This document shows, piece after piece, positions 21,963 to 35,229 of a stretch of DNA of 64,000 nucleotides; within the stretch, counting starts at the first letter, position 1, and every line of letters begins with the position of its first letter. The position numbers and the translations under genes are program-made. This stretch comes from Nepenthes gracilis. Lineage: Eukaryota > Streptophyta > Magnoliopsida > Caryophyllales > Nepenthaceae. The stretch is from contig BSYO01000035.1 of assembly GCA_033239525.1 (NCBI GenBank), positions 8,684,627 through 8,748,626 of the forward strand. The letters run 5' to 3'. The notes below the pieces were generated by a model. That model saw only the letters and a program-made list of their open reading frames with translations, was not told the origin of the DNA and made no database searches.

Positions 21963-23222
21963 TGATGTATCCCTAAATTTGGGTTATTGAATGGATTAGG
22001 GGGCCACTTGATATTCTACGATGGGTCAAATTGAAGTTACTTCAATTTCTATCAGTGTGAAATTGGATCCTACACACCATAATTAACAAATAGGAGGTCG
22101 GAGGCTTGGTAAGACTTGCTCCTTGATTTATCTCCCAATACTCAAGTCAAAAATCTTTTTTAACGGGTTGAAAGATATGATGATATAAGAGAAATGCTTA
22201 AATGCATGTTATGGGGGATTGAGCGTTAGTAAAGAATTAGGCTTTGATGAGTACACCCGATTGAGGAGTAGCTTAGAGGTGGAGGACTGAGTTCCATCGG
22301 GTGTGCTCGATCAGAAGGTGGCTCTGAGATGGAGGATTGATCTCCAATAAGTGCACCCGACCAGGGAGCAATTTAGAGATATAGAGTGTTGAGCTTTGTT
22401 GGGTGCGTGTGGTCGAGGTGCGGCTGGGAGACAGTGGCTCTCACGAGGTAGTGGCAGGCAAGAAGAGGAGAGCAATGCACTCATTAAGGAGTGGCAAACT
22501 GTCAAGTGCACCCGTGGAAGGGTGGCTAATTGAATAAGGAAAAGACTCCTGAGCATTGACGTTGAAGAGAAAGGTCACTTGCCGGTCCTTTCCCAATTGC
22601 AAATAGAGAGGCTTTTTGCGCCCCGCTCTATGAGTCATCTTTGTTGGGCACATGGCATGAGAGCTCAGAGCTGGCGAGAGGCCTGCACAACCGCCGGTCA
22701 AGATTGGTAATCGGCAAGGAAAAAGGATTCTCCTTTAGTAATAGGTGGTTTTGAGACTGGTCGTCGCATGCCCTTGGTCACCTCCCTCATTCTCCATCCT
22801 CATGAACTTGGAGAGAATTCTCCTTGTGCAATCCCCTCTCCCTCCTTTCCTGCGGATGAAAGGAGGTAGTTGTAGGGAAAATGATGCGACACATGCTAGC
22901 CAACCTTTCCTTCTCGAGGAGCGTAGCGATTGGCGCCTTCCTTTCTGGCAAGCTTGACATCTCCGGCGGTTAGGGCACATGATAGACTGGGATCACCAGG
23001 GTGTGTCTACTAAGTTGGGGTCGATGAGCTGGCGATACTGAGACGGGCGCTCATGGGCCGCATTCGGCAGGCCACTCTTCCGACCCATGTCTCCATGGGC
23101 AATCCTGGGTCTCACGATCTTGAGCCTTGGGCCATGGTGGCCTCCTCCGAGGTTGCGACTTTTGGACCATTCTCCCGCTATAGGCCTAAATCTCGGGTCG
23201 GCTATAGGTGACAAACCCATCA
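21963..23222 (-). repeat. 5' LTR of Tat element T2
   Basis: A 1260-bp LTR read on the - strand: starts TGATGGGTTTGTCACC at 23222 and ends TACATCA at 21963 before the PBS. TGATGG starts are also seen in the T3 LTRs. It contains three 50-bp tandem units (22251-22402). The outer end is chosen by similarity to the T3 LTR starts, so it is less certain than the inner end. The partner LTR is missing. Confidence 0.68.
22251..22402. repeat. 50-bp tandem repeat in the T2 LTR
   Basis: Units starting GTACACCCGA (22251), GTGTGCTCGA (22301) and GTGCACCCGA (22351), with a degenerate fourth start at 22403; internal GGAGGA...TGA blocks recur in register. Confidence 0.85.
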
Positions 23223-26200
23223 ATCATTGTGCCTTATTTTTTCTTCTACAAATATGACTCCTAGATAATATTCTAGGCATAATCATTTTTTTTTTCTTAT
23301 CGCATCAATTCAACCTCTCTATGCCTCGTGCCTTGGAAAAATCTCTCCACGACACCTCATTCATACGGTCTAATGCCTACCGTTAGCTGGACAACCTGCT
23401 TCCAATCTACGTTTGCTTGTTTGGCAAGCAAGCCTCAATCTAGACGTCCCTGTCGCCTTGGTAGAAGAATTAATTGTTAAGCAACCAAACGACTTTAATA
23501 TTCATTGAATGCTATCGACAGGGTTCCGTGGTCAACATGCACAGTGCGAACAGAATCATTGCTGTAGAAGAAGGGGGCAAGGAAGGGTTCCTGGTGAGGG
23601 AGTTGGAACCGCGTTTGACATGTTTCCCGTGTCAAAAAGATGGAACAGGCAGCAGCCTTCAATGTTTGTACTTTTCTAGCACGTAGCTCGTATTTTTCCA
23701 ACACTTAGCTACGATCATAACATAGAAATTTGAATTGGATCCCACATGAATTTGGTACAATTAGATATGTGCAAAAAGCTATCTTATGGTCACTTTGAAT
23801 TTCTAGCACTTATCTCATTAAAACATATGGTTTCAAAGAATTTTCATTTTTGAGTTATATAAAAATATATTATTTACAGATCCTTTACCATGTTTCATTT
23901 TTATAACAAATATTTGGTAGATTTGTTTAGAAAATCATAAAAATAAATATTGAATGACTAATTAATATATATCTGCTTTTTAAAAAAATTAGAATATTTG
24001 AAATTATTTACACTAAGATATAACAAATTTATCAAAGAATGAGATATGTTACCCACTTAAAAAGATAAATTTAGGCACTAAGATATATTTAATCTATTAT
24101 TAACATATTTTTATTATAATAAATATGTTGTTGAAGAAACCGTGCTCTACTTGATAATGACAAATATATGATGCAATACTACACGTTGATGAAAATATAA
24201 TATAAAAAAATATTGATTCGATAAAGAAATTTATGCACCAAACGGAAATATTGTGCATATATAACGCATTAAACATATCAATTTCTCTTTTAATAACAAC
24301 ATGGCATAAAAAATTGAAAATATGTTACCATAAAGGCATGAACTTCTCACATACGATTAATATTTGAGGAATAAACATGCACCCAACTATTTTTCTTATT
24401 TTTTATGTGTATCATAAAAATGATTTTGAAATTTAATCATAGAAGGCAATTAAGTTCATGATTTATCTCAAAAATACTTCTAAATTTTAGACAATATATG
24501 CTAAAATATACATTCCTAAAGTTCTAATTATTTATATAATAATTTTGATCATTCTAAAATCTTAAATGATCTTTGATTGGCATGTAAAAATTATGTTACC
24601 ACAAGGTGATATCTACATTCTAAATTTTTAACAATATCACGATTGGCCTTGAAGAAGCATGAAAAAATCATAAAAATTAAAATCTAAGGTATGTGCAATC
24701 ACAGAATCTGTGCACAAATCTTTTGATCACTCAAAAGTTTGCCTAAATTTTACTAATATTAGCCTCCTAACAAGAAATCGCCATGGTTAGGTTTTTTGCC
24801 CTAAATTCATCCCACTTTGCTGAATTTTAATGGAATTTCACTTAATTAGGATTTCTAAGGTAGTTCTCTAGAAAATATTTATTCAAATAACTAACTATAA
24901 CAAGTCACAAGGTTGGTAATGAATTCAAAATTTGCCTTAAATAATAGCCAAGCCCTTAATGATTATTTACAATAATCAAGCGCTTCCTCAAATCTAGAAT
25001 GAAATCTAGTTGAAACTAGTATTTTACTAAAATTATCCTTCTAATTATTCATAGTGAACCGGTCCTTAAAGCATGGTTCATGGCCTACGCTAAAAAATAT
25101 ATAGATTGAGCTCGTCTAATTTAATTTAATTCTTCTAATAAAATTATTAATAAATTATCCATACAATTATAATATAAACATCGACACAAAATTATAATAC
25201 CTCAAGCTAAATAATGGAGACCATATTAACTTTACCTTCCAATCTAGTAGATTTTCATAATATTTTTTATTTGCGGCAAATACATTTATAACCATTCCCA
25301 CATCATCGAGCATGAGCCATTAAGCATGATCCCTCAGTATTAGATTGTTGAGTTTAGTACCTAATAAAAGCATGATCTGCACTTGTGAGTAGAAAGCAAT
25401 AGATGAGCCCCCCGAGATGCATAAAGAAAGAAGTTCATGTGTGTCTAGTAACAATGGTCATATCTGATACATGTATGATGGGCTCTTGTATGCCAATCCT
25501 AAATTTAGAGCACCTAAAGTTAAACATGAAGGGATACACTTGCACCACCCATTAATTGTCTCACCCTTGATTAATACACAATTGATACTCGTGCATCAGT
25601 CTATACATAAAAGTGATAGCAGATTTAAAGGTTTTTTTTTTTTTTTTTGTTATGTAACTAGACATAATAACAATACTTCATTATTTTCATAGATTTAAAA
25701 CTCAAGAATGACTATTCTTAGAATTTTTAAAGTGGAATTTCAATACAAAAATCGGTTTTTTTTTTTATCCCGGATACCTATCTCTGATTATCTACATAGG
25801 GTTTATTTGCACTTAAAAAAGACAATTCTTTCACTCGGCAAAATAAGAGCAAGCATCAAGAATATATCGTTTGCTTTACTTGAACATAAAAGTTTTTATA
25901 TATTTGTTCAACGAAGTTTGTTTTAATATTTATACTTTACTTGCTTATAGTTTATTTAAGAGAAAACCTTTGTAAGCATATTTTTATAAGATTAAAAGAG
26001 TGAATATTAAAAAAAACAAATCTTTAAGGTTAGAGTCAATGGCAAACCGTAAGGTAGCTTACCTACACAAGGCTTGATCATCAGCTATTGAAGAAGTGTA
26101 GGTATAATGGATTTGATCTCTCAATTACGGCTTGGCGATATGATGTAAGGCTGAATTTTTATAAATTATGGTATCTACTAGGGATTCGTGAGATAAAACA

Positions 26201-27634
26201 ACAAAATATTAAATAATTACTTAATAAAATATAACATTTACATATATATAACTCTGAAAAAAAAAACTATTGAAAAAGGAGGAGAACTTTAACTATATTT
26301 AAAAATATGGTTACAAGAGGTGATTATAAATATGTTTTGAAATCTCATTGAAAATCTTAGGCCAAAATGTCATATTTATAATAAAATTATGCACCTAACC
26401 TTCTAACAAGCTGATACCATGGGCGGCTTTGCCCTAGCCACCTTAATAGATGAGATTAATACTTGGTTATTACTATTAATGTCTATTTAAAATGTACATC
26501 AAATTATACTGTAAATTTTTAAGTCAGGCCTTCAAATAGCTGATTATACATAATAAATTTAGATCATATTTAACACTATCAAATTTCTCCATCCTCACTC
26601 TTTTACTTTATAATTTGTATGCAAACTTGACTATGCTAAAGTTATTGATTATGTTACCAAAAAAAATATTATTGAGTGTTTTTTTTTTTTTTGCAACGAT
26701 GATTTATACCCTCTAAGGTTTATTACTGGGACCGGACGTCTCTTGTCTATCATAGAGAACATTTCGGGTAAAATATAAAAATTATAAACAGCATCATTTA
26801 TTTTGACATAAAATAATAAAGTTCAACTAAAATATATTTAAACTACTATGAATATATATATATATATTTATCATTGTGGTTATATATATATAATTAAAAT
26901 AATTACTGAAAAATCTGATCATAATTCTTTTCATGTATTTCTTAAATTATGTATATATCAAAGAGTGGTGGATCAACTCTACAACTTGCAATTGATCCCA
27001 CTTAAAAATTAATTTATATAAATAAGATAAAAATCAGATGTTGATATATCAATAATTAAAATAAATTTTTTTATTAATCCCTCTGAATTATTTTAATAGA
27101 CCTTATAAAATCTATTTATTGACTACTGCAACTTACTTATTCCTAAAAACTAGCCAAATTTTAAGCTTTGTTATAAAAACAATAACACAATTATTATAAA
27201 TTTATTCCGTTAAAAATATTAAAATTATAAAATTATTAATCCTACTCCCAAAAAAAAAAAAAAAAAAAAAAAAAAAACACTTAGATCCATCCTAGCCTAC
27301 AAATAAACATAACGTTCTACATAAATATAAAGTTTTTTTTAAAAAAATAAAAGTTATAATATCGGGCTGCTCCTCACATTTTTATAATATTATCCTTATT
27401 CTCACGTTACAAGAAGTGGTTGAAACAAATATCATTTGACCAATTATAGATGATGGATCATCTCTCCCAAACATTTCCTAAGGTTGAAGAAATCAAAAAG
27501 GTTATTTTCTGTATTTTTCCTCATGTCATATTGCCTCCCCAATTTTCAGAAAGTGCTAAAAATATTAATCATCCCCAATATTAATCATTCTTTTTAATGT
27601 AATATTTTCATATTATTTTTTTTTCACTTTGCAG
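23223..27634. other. Intergenic, AT-rich
   Basis: The first 0.5 kb (to about 23700) is GC-richer with short open frames on both strands (23474-23704) that match nothing I recognise. The rest is AT-rich with homopolymers, including T runs at 25631-25646 and 26681-26692 and an A run at 27249-27276. No gene is supported. Confidence 0.6.
27249..27276. repeat. Poly-A run of about 28
   Basis: An uninterrupted A tract in intergenic DNA. No LINE or SINE body was recognised upstream of it. Confidence 0.85.
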
Positions 27635-28408
27635 AAATTTATATTTATTTTCTTTTATCTGATATTTACTTCTTTTTTTTATACTACGTGACAATCGTAA
27701 AATCTTAATTAATTAACGGGTATTGTTCACCAAATAACACTACAATCCAATAATAGCTTTAAACCATTGACCTTCTTTCCCTGTTGTCAAAAATGTTATG
27801 GGCGTTAGGAGGGGTAGGTCGTATTGATATCGACGTTTTCTTTTTGATCTATTTCTTCCTTGTATCCCATAACGATTGAGATACTCTTGAAAGGGACAAT
27901 TAAAACGAGTTCCCTTGTGGATTTTTTGGGAGACTTGAAAAGGAAGATATGACGGTCAATTTAACAGTCCGAGAGAAGCCGAGAATAGTGACAGAACGAG
28001 CTCAAGACCGTGGGAGGTGACACACTTCCAATGAAGACGGCTTTTAACCGTCCGAAAATACCAAAAATTTATATGATAATTCAATAAAATCCTCATATTT
28101 GATCCCAAAAATTTATATTTATTGTTCTTTTATCTGTTTTTTTTTTTAATATTTACTTCTTTTTAGTTATACTACGTGACATCTATACGTAAAATCTTAA
28201 TTAATTAACGGGTATTGTTCACCAAATAACACTACAATCCAATAATAGCTCTTAAAACCATTGACCTTCTTTCCCTGTTGTCAAAAATGTTATGGGCGTT
28301 AGGAGGGGGTAGGTCGTATCGATATCGACGTTTTCTTTTGATTTATTTCTTCCTTGTATCCCACTGAATTGATTGAGATAATCTTGAAAGGGACAATTAA
28401 ACGAGTTC
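27635..28408 (+). repeat. Direct duplication (27635-27912 and 28108-28408)
   Basis: Two copies of a roughly 280-300 bp segment, about 480 bp apart. Both share AATTTATATTTATT, TATACTACGTGACA, TTAATTAACGGGTATTG and GTTATGGGCGTTAGGAGG, and end AAGGGACAATTAAAACGAG or AAGGGACAATTAAACGAG. Differences are small indels and a few substitutions. Neither copy encodes a long frame. A separating segment at 27913-28107 is unique. Confidence 0.9.
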
Positions 28409-30089
28409 AAAACCGGAGGAGTTTGAAATTTTCAGCTATACTTCAATTATTATTATTATTATTTTATTTTAATTTTCGACACGGCATGATTGATAGCATA
28501 GCTCATAGCTGTAGATATAGGCTGGACATTCTAATTTGATTTATAATCTTGTGCCTAATTTTACTGGGCTTAGGATTCTGAGCCTATATAATTCTTACCT
28601 CTTTGATATATATCCTGAATTCTTGCAATATACTAAATTGGTGGGAAAGACATCGCACTCAGGGTTAAATGGCGGTAGAAAGAAGATTTTTTGTTAATCT
28701 AAATATAGTCTGATAAATTTTGGTAGTTTGATTAACTAATTTAATTATGAGCTACCATTTTATCGGGTTAGGGGTGGCTCAATTTGAGATTATTTTTCTT
28801 CACATAACAATTATCTATCTTAAAATATATGATTATAATTTAATAACTAATTTTTTTATATTTAAAAAATAATTAAATTATAATTATTTATTTAAATATT
28901 AATAATTTAAATTGAGAAAAAAATAGACTCCATCTTTTTAAAAGGTGGAGCCTCCCTGATCCCCTATTTTAAGTAACCTAGATTTCAACCCTCTTTACTA
29001 TTAATTAGATATATATATTTTTGTGTCATATTTTTCTATAAATAGATATGTATTATTATTTTTAAAATATAACAAAAAATATAAAAAATATATGAGAAAG
29101 AAAAATTCATAAATATTGGATCATGCTTATTAATTATTAATAATGATTTGATAATTTTATTTTTATTGAATGTTCTGGGTTCAATTTTATTTTTCAAAAT
29201 ACAGATAAATAAGATTTAATTATATTTTTAGGATAATTTGTATGAACCCATTTATACTTATAAAGAGCAAATAATATCTTATAAAAAGTGATATTATATT
29301 ATGACTCAAAGCCTTACATATAAAATTTACACTTTTTATGTAGATTTTTGTGAACCCTACGTTTTTAAAACTATGTTTGGAGTATGAAGTTGTTATTAAT
29401 CTACAATTAAGCCCAAATGAGATTTACAAGATAGATCTTTTTCAATTGTTAACATAGCGACTTAAATTCTTGAAATGAGTAGGTCGCAGACAAACAATGG
29501 ACCAGTGTACCGTTATGTGATCCTTTCAGAAGGGTTTGATCTCTTATTTTCCAAAACGACGTCGAAAGTCTTTACCAGCTGTACTAGTTTTCACAGCGAG
29601 TTGTTGGCTAACGACGTTACAGTTTCGTGCAAATCCATCTGCTCTAGGTTAATTCAAAACGCAACATTCAGCAAGGTTAGCATCATCGCAAGTTATTAAA
29701 GACGGCCAAGCAGAAGAATGCCATTAAATATTCAGAATATCGATTAGGTGGTTCATTGCCAGGTCCTTTCTAATTTTTTAAGAAGATGACGACATTTGAA
29801 CGTTGTGTTAATCGTTTGTCAAAACATGCATAATATTCCCCTCTTTGCTTCAACAACTAATATTGTTCCATGAAGACTTCATCATCTATTAAAAAGGGTA
29901 ATTAGGAAAACGAAGCGATCAAGTCTCTGACTTTTCATAATCTAGGCCACACAATTCGAGGCCAACTATGTAACGAAGCTTCTGTCTACGGGCTGGATAA
30001 AGGCTGAGTCAATTAGTTCCTAAACAATATTTAATTAACAATCTTCTCACGCAACTTCGGGGATGAGCTTGACCACAGGATGCATCTGC
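28409..30089. other. Intergenic region upstream of the laccase
   Basis: AT-rich with one (TTA)n run near 28447-28464. The last 700 bp are the likely laccase promoter region; apart from the TATA box at 30090 I cannot name a regulatory element with confidence. Confidence 0.55.
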
Positions 30090-30097
30090 TATAAATA
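30090..30097 (+). promoter_or_regulatory. TATA box of the laccase gene
   Basis: TATAAATA in the context CTGCTATAAATAGATAG, about 170 bp before the first in-frame ATG. Transcription would start near 30116-30125. An ATG at 30116 opens a 12-codon frame; whether it is in the mRNA depends on the exact start. Confidence 0.7.
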
Positions 30098-30259
30098 GAT
30101 AGAAATCTTACGCTAATGATTCAATCCATCTTTAGCAAACCCAGCTACTTGTAGACATATACGACAGATACTCCATCGTTCGTATAAGTAGAATACTTCT
30201 TCTTCCTTCTCCTTGGAACGTCACTTTTTGTTGTAGAACACCATCGAAAGCATTGTTGC

Positions 30260-33200
30260 ATGCGAGCGCTGAGCTTCTCTGCAGTCTGCATGGGGCGCAT
30301 TTCACTCTTGCTGGCCGCAGCTTTCACTCTCCTGGCTTCGTCCCTGGCTTCTGCCGCAGTCGTCAGGCATACCTTCACTGTACTGTCTCAACCCACGCAC
30401 CCTTTAATCCTTTTTTTGGCATTACATTTTACTACTACCTGTTTGTTGCTATGTTTTATACTTCATTTTTCTGTTATAGCTATATGTCCAACCAGAGCTG
30501 TTTCTTATGAAGTGGGGTTATCTTAATTATTTGAGAAATTGAATCAACTTCAGTTTGGAACTCTTTGGGAAAGCTGTTCGATTAAGTTCCATATGCATGT
30601 TTACTCTAGCCGAACTGTTGCAACAGCTTGCTCATTTTCTGATGAAAATACGATAGATTGTGAGCACTAATCTACGTAGCCCTCGGGATTTCTACATCGT
30701 ACAGTACAGATTCCACAATTTTTTAAAACTTTTTTTAATATAAATTTTACAAAAAACAAGTTTAAAAAAAAAAAAAACCATCTCGAAGCATGTGGGTCGA
30801 TGCAGGATTCTCGGCGATCTCTGCGTGCCAGATTATATTGTCATTTTCGAGTTTTTAAATAATATTATCAGTTTCGGAGTCTATCTGTCTGATTTACTGA
30901 TGCCAAGTCTATCTTGTCCTGTCTCAAACAACCAGATTCTGCCTGTCCCTTCATAAATTTAAGTATGAAATCGATGCTCAGTCAACGATGTTGGGACGTC
31001 GACGATGTTAGGTGGTCTATCTCCGATTGTTCGTGAAATTTTTTAGAGTTGCTTTACAATAATATGTATTTTTACTGCTCAAAATCGTTTAAAAGAAGAA
31101 GGAAATACATTTATTTACTAGATTAGTTATGATTTTTCTCACGTAATCGCCAGATTTGATTACTGTTGGCAATCTTTAGTAAATTTGATTGGATACTTTT
31201 TTGTTTTTCTCTATTAATTATAGTAGCTTTCACTGTAAAATAATCCCATAAAAAAATAAAATTGAAAGGTTTTGAGGGATAAATAAGTTTTATTTTTAAT
31301 GGGATTGAAAAAATTATTTTTCATATTTGGATTATTTATTTTTTTATTTAATTTTTTTATAAAAATTAAAAAATTAATTATTAAAAAAAAAGGCCTAAAT
31401 TTAAAAAATAACCATTTCTTTTTTCAAAATTAGGTATCCTCTTATCCCGAGCTTTATGACTGAAAAATAAGCATATATTTGTTGTTAAATTGATTTGACT
31501 CTCTTTCGAGTTATCATCAATAGTCTGTCTAGATTTTAAAATTCAAAGTGGGCCAAAAATATTTGAAACAAATATCATTTATAGAAATTAGATCAAACAA
31601 GTATTTTTCATTTATCAATATTTGAAAGATCAACGAGAAATACATCCTAATTAACTAGCTTTATACCATTGTCATCACAATCGTAGTATTTGTTATTTAC
31701 TTTTTATAATTGTATGTTAAATGCTGTCTATTATTATAGGTGCAAAATCTAACTGTCCAAAAACTATGCCAAGAGAGGGTGATCACGGTAGTGAATGGCA
31801 AGAGCCCTGGGCCATTGATCCACATCCACCGAGGCGACCGCGCTATCATTCATGTTATCAATAAGTCACCCTATAATATCACCATCCACTGGTACTTGAT
31901 CTCTACCTCAACTAATTTGATAATGGAAATTCCTTTTATTTATTTTTTCATAAGATCTATGATTTTGGCTATAGAAATCCCAAATTTGATGGCTAGTAAA
32001 ATCAAATTTGCAATCAAACATTGTACGTTGTAGGCTGTATGACTCTGACATACTTGTTAGATTAAGATCCAACGGGTAAATTTTAATATTAAAAAAAATA
32101 TATTTTAAAATGGTAAAAATGATATATTTTTTGATATTTTTTATTATACTAGTATTTAAATATTTATAAAGAAATTTAATAAAAATATTTATATATTATA
32201 TTATCTAAATATATTAAATATCAACCATTAAAATGTAAATAATCCAATGGTCAAGGGGCCTCACTGCACTACTATAATTTGTTATCTGGTTCATTAATTT
32301 GTTATTAGGCTACTACCCCGACATTTATAACTATACCAACTCAATAATGTACTTCTTCGTGACCATACTAGAGTATGTAAAAGGTCTGGTGCTTCCTTTC
32401 ATCTCACCGTTGAATTTAAAAAAATAAAATGGCTGAAATGTAAGTTTTAAATAAACTATTTAAATAGTTATTTTTTTAAAAATTCTGTATTGGATATAAT
32501 ATTTAATAGATTTTAATACATATATATATATATATATATATAGTTTTTCAACATCATGAATATTTTAATATTTTTAGCGAAAATAATAAAAAATAATAAT
32601 TTACCTATTTTTATATTTTTTAATATAAAATTTAGACCCCTAGATTTGTGTTAATCTAACGGTTCGTCACACACGATAAAAGGGTTGAAAAAATAACAAT
32701 ATATCTGTTTTGTGATATTAATGTTTAATTTGTGCGGTCTTATGCAGGCATGGGATATTTCAGCGGCTAACTGCATGGTCGGACGGGCCTGATTATACGA
32801 CGCAATGCCCAATACAACCAGGGCGTAGCTATACTTACAGATTCAACATCACAAACCAGGAGGGCACTCTTTGGTGGCACGCCCACGTTAACTGGCTCCG
32901 AGCCACCGTCTACGGCGGCCTTATATTATACCCTGAACGCGGCCACAGCTACCCTTTCCCTAAGCCCCATAAGGAATACCCCATCATCTTAGGTACACTT
33001 TACTTTTCATACGCATTTAATTCTTTCCTTAATCAACGACCATCTTTTCGTACAAATTAAAATCAGCCTTTGATTGATTGAAAGTGTTATGATAATTTGC
33101 AGCGGAATGGTGGAATGCTAATGTCAATGATGTGTTGAGCCAGGCCTTGGCAAGTGGGGGCGCCCCTAATATTTCTGATGCTTACTTGGTTAATGGCCAG

Positions 33201-34838
33201 CCCGGTGACCTCTACAATTGCTCTAAAAATGGTAAGCAAGTTGAATTAAAAGTAAAATTTTTTATTAATTTAAATTATTTATTTTTAAATAAATAATTAT
33301 AATTTAATTAAATTTTTTAAAAAATTAATTATTAAATTATAATTTTTTATTTTAAAATAAATTATTACAGTTGGCATATTACTATCAGCTTATCATTATA
33401 TGTAAAGTTTTTTCGAAAATTGCCAAAGTCATTTTGAAAAACACATTTTTCTTAAGGAGAACAAATATTGAGAGAATAATGCTCTCATGTATTATTTATC
33501 TGCAACATTCTTTCTGTATATTAACTAACTCTCACCGATTGAAATTTTAACGTAAACGTTATCAGGAACGTATAAAATTGAAGTGACCCATGGAAAGACG
33601 TATCTTTTGCGTATAATCAACGCTGCACTCAATAATCAGCTCTTCTTCAAGATAGCCAATCACAACATGACTGTTGTCGCCGTCGACGCAACTTACACTA
33701 CTCCCTACCACACGGATGTTGTGCTCGTAGCACCGGGCCAGACCACCGACGTCCTTCTCACGGCCGACCAGCCCATCGGGTCCTATTATATGGCCGCCCG
33801 CGCATATGCGAGCGCTGCCGGCGTGAAGTTTGACAACACTACCACCACCGGAATCTTGGCCTATGAGAATACAACATCCACATCGCCTCTCCTGCCGACT
33901 TTGCCGGCCTACAACGACACCAACACGGCGCATAAATTCAACAGCAATATAACAGGACTCGTATCAGGGCCATGCTGGAGGGGGGTGCCGAAGGAGGTGG
34001 ACGAGCACATGTTCATGACGGTCGGACTAGGGTTAGTCTCGTGCGGCAGAAATGCCACCTGCTCCGGCAGCCTCGGCCAGAGGTTCGCCGCTAGCATAAG
34101 CAACTTGTCATTCCAATTCCCTACAAAGCTGTCTATGCTGGAGGCCCATTTCTACAATGTGAGTGGCATCTACAACGCCAGTTTCCCTGACAAGCCTCTT
34201 GCGCCGTTTGATTATACGAATTCAAGCAACAGCCTCAACCAGAGCTTGATCATGACTTCGAAGTCCACCACTGTCAAGAAGCTCAAGTTCAACTCGACCG
34301 TGGAGATTGTGTTTCAAGATACTGCTCTGATAGGAGTAGAGAACCATCCAATGCACATTCATGGATTAAATTTCCATGTCTTAGCTCAGGGATTCGGAAA
34401 TTACAATTCCTCCACGGATCGTAAGAAGTTCAATCTTGTCAATCCACAGATGAGAAACACCATCGGCGTGCCTGTCGGTGGCTGGGCTGTTATCAGATTC
34501 AAAGCAAACAATCCAGGTAAATAGTTACATGCACTCATCTAAATTAATATTAATCAACACGACCACTAATTATGTTCACGTTAGTAATTGGAACGATAAT
34601 AATAATAAAATAATAAATAATTATATAATAAAATATTATATATAAAAAAAAGCACTAGGAATAGAAGACGAGAGATTTTAATATTTTTTATTTATTAATC
34701 TGGGCAGGTGTTTGGCTGCTGCATTGCCACTTAGACGTGCATTTATCATGGGGCCTAGCGACGGCACTTGTGGTTGACAACGGTGGCACTCCATCATCAA
34801 CTCTGCCTCCTCCACCGTCCAATCTACCGAAGTGTTAA
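30260..34838 (+). CDS. Laccase (multicopper oxidase), six exons
   Basis: A secreted apoplastic enzyme that oxidises phenolics such as monolignols or flavonoids while reducing oxygen to water. Exons: 30260-30379, 31740-31891, 32748-32992, 33103-33231, 33566-34516, 34708-34838, all with GT-AG borders. They sum to 1728 nt, 575 residues and a TAA. Exons 2-4 (152, 245 and 129 bp) have the sizes usual in plant laccases. An N-terminal signal peptide (basic MGR, then [17 protein letters not shown]) ends near residue 33. Copper ligands are complete: HWHG (90-92), WWHAH (135-137), HPMHIHG (476-481) and HCHLDVH (538-544), with Leu549 as the type-1 axial residue. Many N-glycosylation sequons are present. 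The C-terminus [11 protein letters not shown] resembles the LAC14/15-like group, though that subgroup is a guess. A second ATG at 30290 is an equally good start (565 residues). No frameshift or stop was found, so the gene looks functional. Confidence 0.95.
30380..31739 (+). other. Laccase intron 1 (1360 bp)
   Basis: Phase 0; starts GTACTG after HTFT and ends TTATTATAG before VQNLTV. AT-rich with no recognised gene or element. Intron 2 (31892-32747, 856 bp, phase 2) is similar and holds a (TA)n run at 32519-32541. Introns 3 to 5 are 110, 334 and 191 bp. Confidence 0.9.
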
Positions 34839-35229
34839 TTAAAAGTTGCTCAAGCTGTGCCCTTCTTCCAATCCGATGATATTCATCACGTACGGAAAAT
34901 AATTTACATCGGTCAAACTATTGTTTTTTGCAGACAATTTATAAGGCATTGATTGTACGAAGTTTCATTCTTTATTGAAAAAAAAAAAAAAAAAACCTAA
35001 TTCTATTTCTCTCCTAATGAATGGTTATGTTTTCCTATGTCTTCTTTGCCCTCCATTGTCCCGGGGTTACTTCGACGTGTTGAGTTTTGCACAATTTTTG
35101 TAAATAATTTAAAAGACACACTGCTAGGGGAAAAATAACTTTTTTTCAAAATATTATTTAAAAAATGTCTGAAATTTATCTCCATATTTCATCCCTAAAT
35201 CAATTGCCAAACAAAAAGAATGATTCAAA
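34839..35229. other. Laccase 3' flank
   Basis: 3' untranslated and flanking DNA. A run of about 18 A lies at 34978-34995; it follows TTCTTTATTG and may be genomic. No canonical AATAAA was seen close to the stop codon. Confidence 0.5.

Noticed and set aside
23474..23704. Overlapping open frames of about 70 codons on both strands
   Set aside because: Short, mutually antisense, no motif and no splice context; not supported as genes.
30145..30378. - strand frame over laccase exon 1
   Set aside because: A shadow of the laccase 5' UTR and signal-peptide exon.
31892..32747. Possible MITE in laccase intron 2
   Set aside because: AT-rich with (TA)n, but no terminal inverted repeats or target duplication could be defined.
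33562..33933. 123-codon - strand frame inside the laccase
   Set aside because: It lies opposite laccase exon 5, which has full conserved content on the + strand.
34978..34995. Poly-A run as evidence for a processed retrocopy of the laccase
   Set aside because: The gene has five introns, so it is not a retrocopy; the run is simple genomic sequence.
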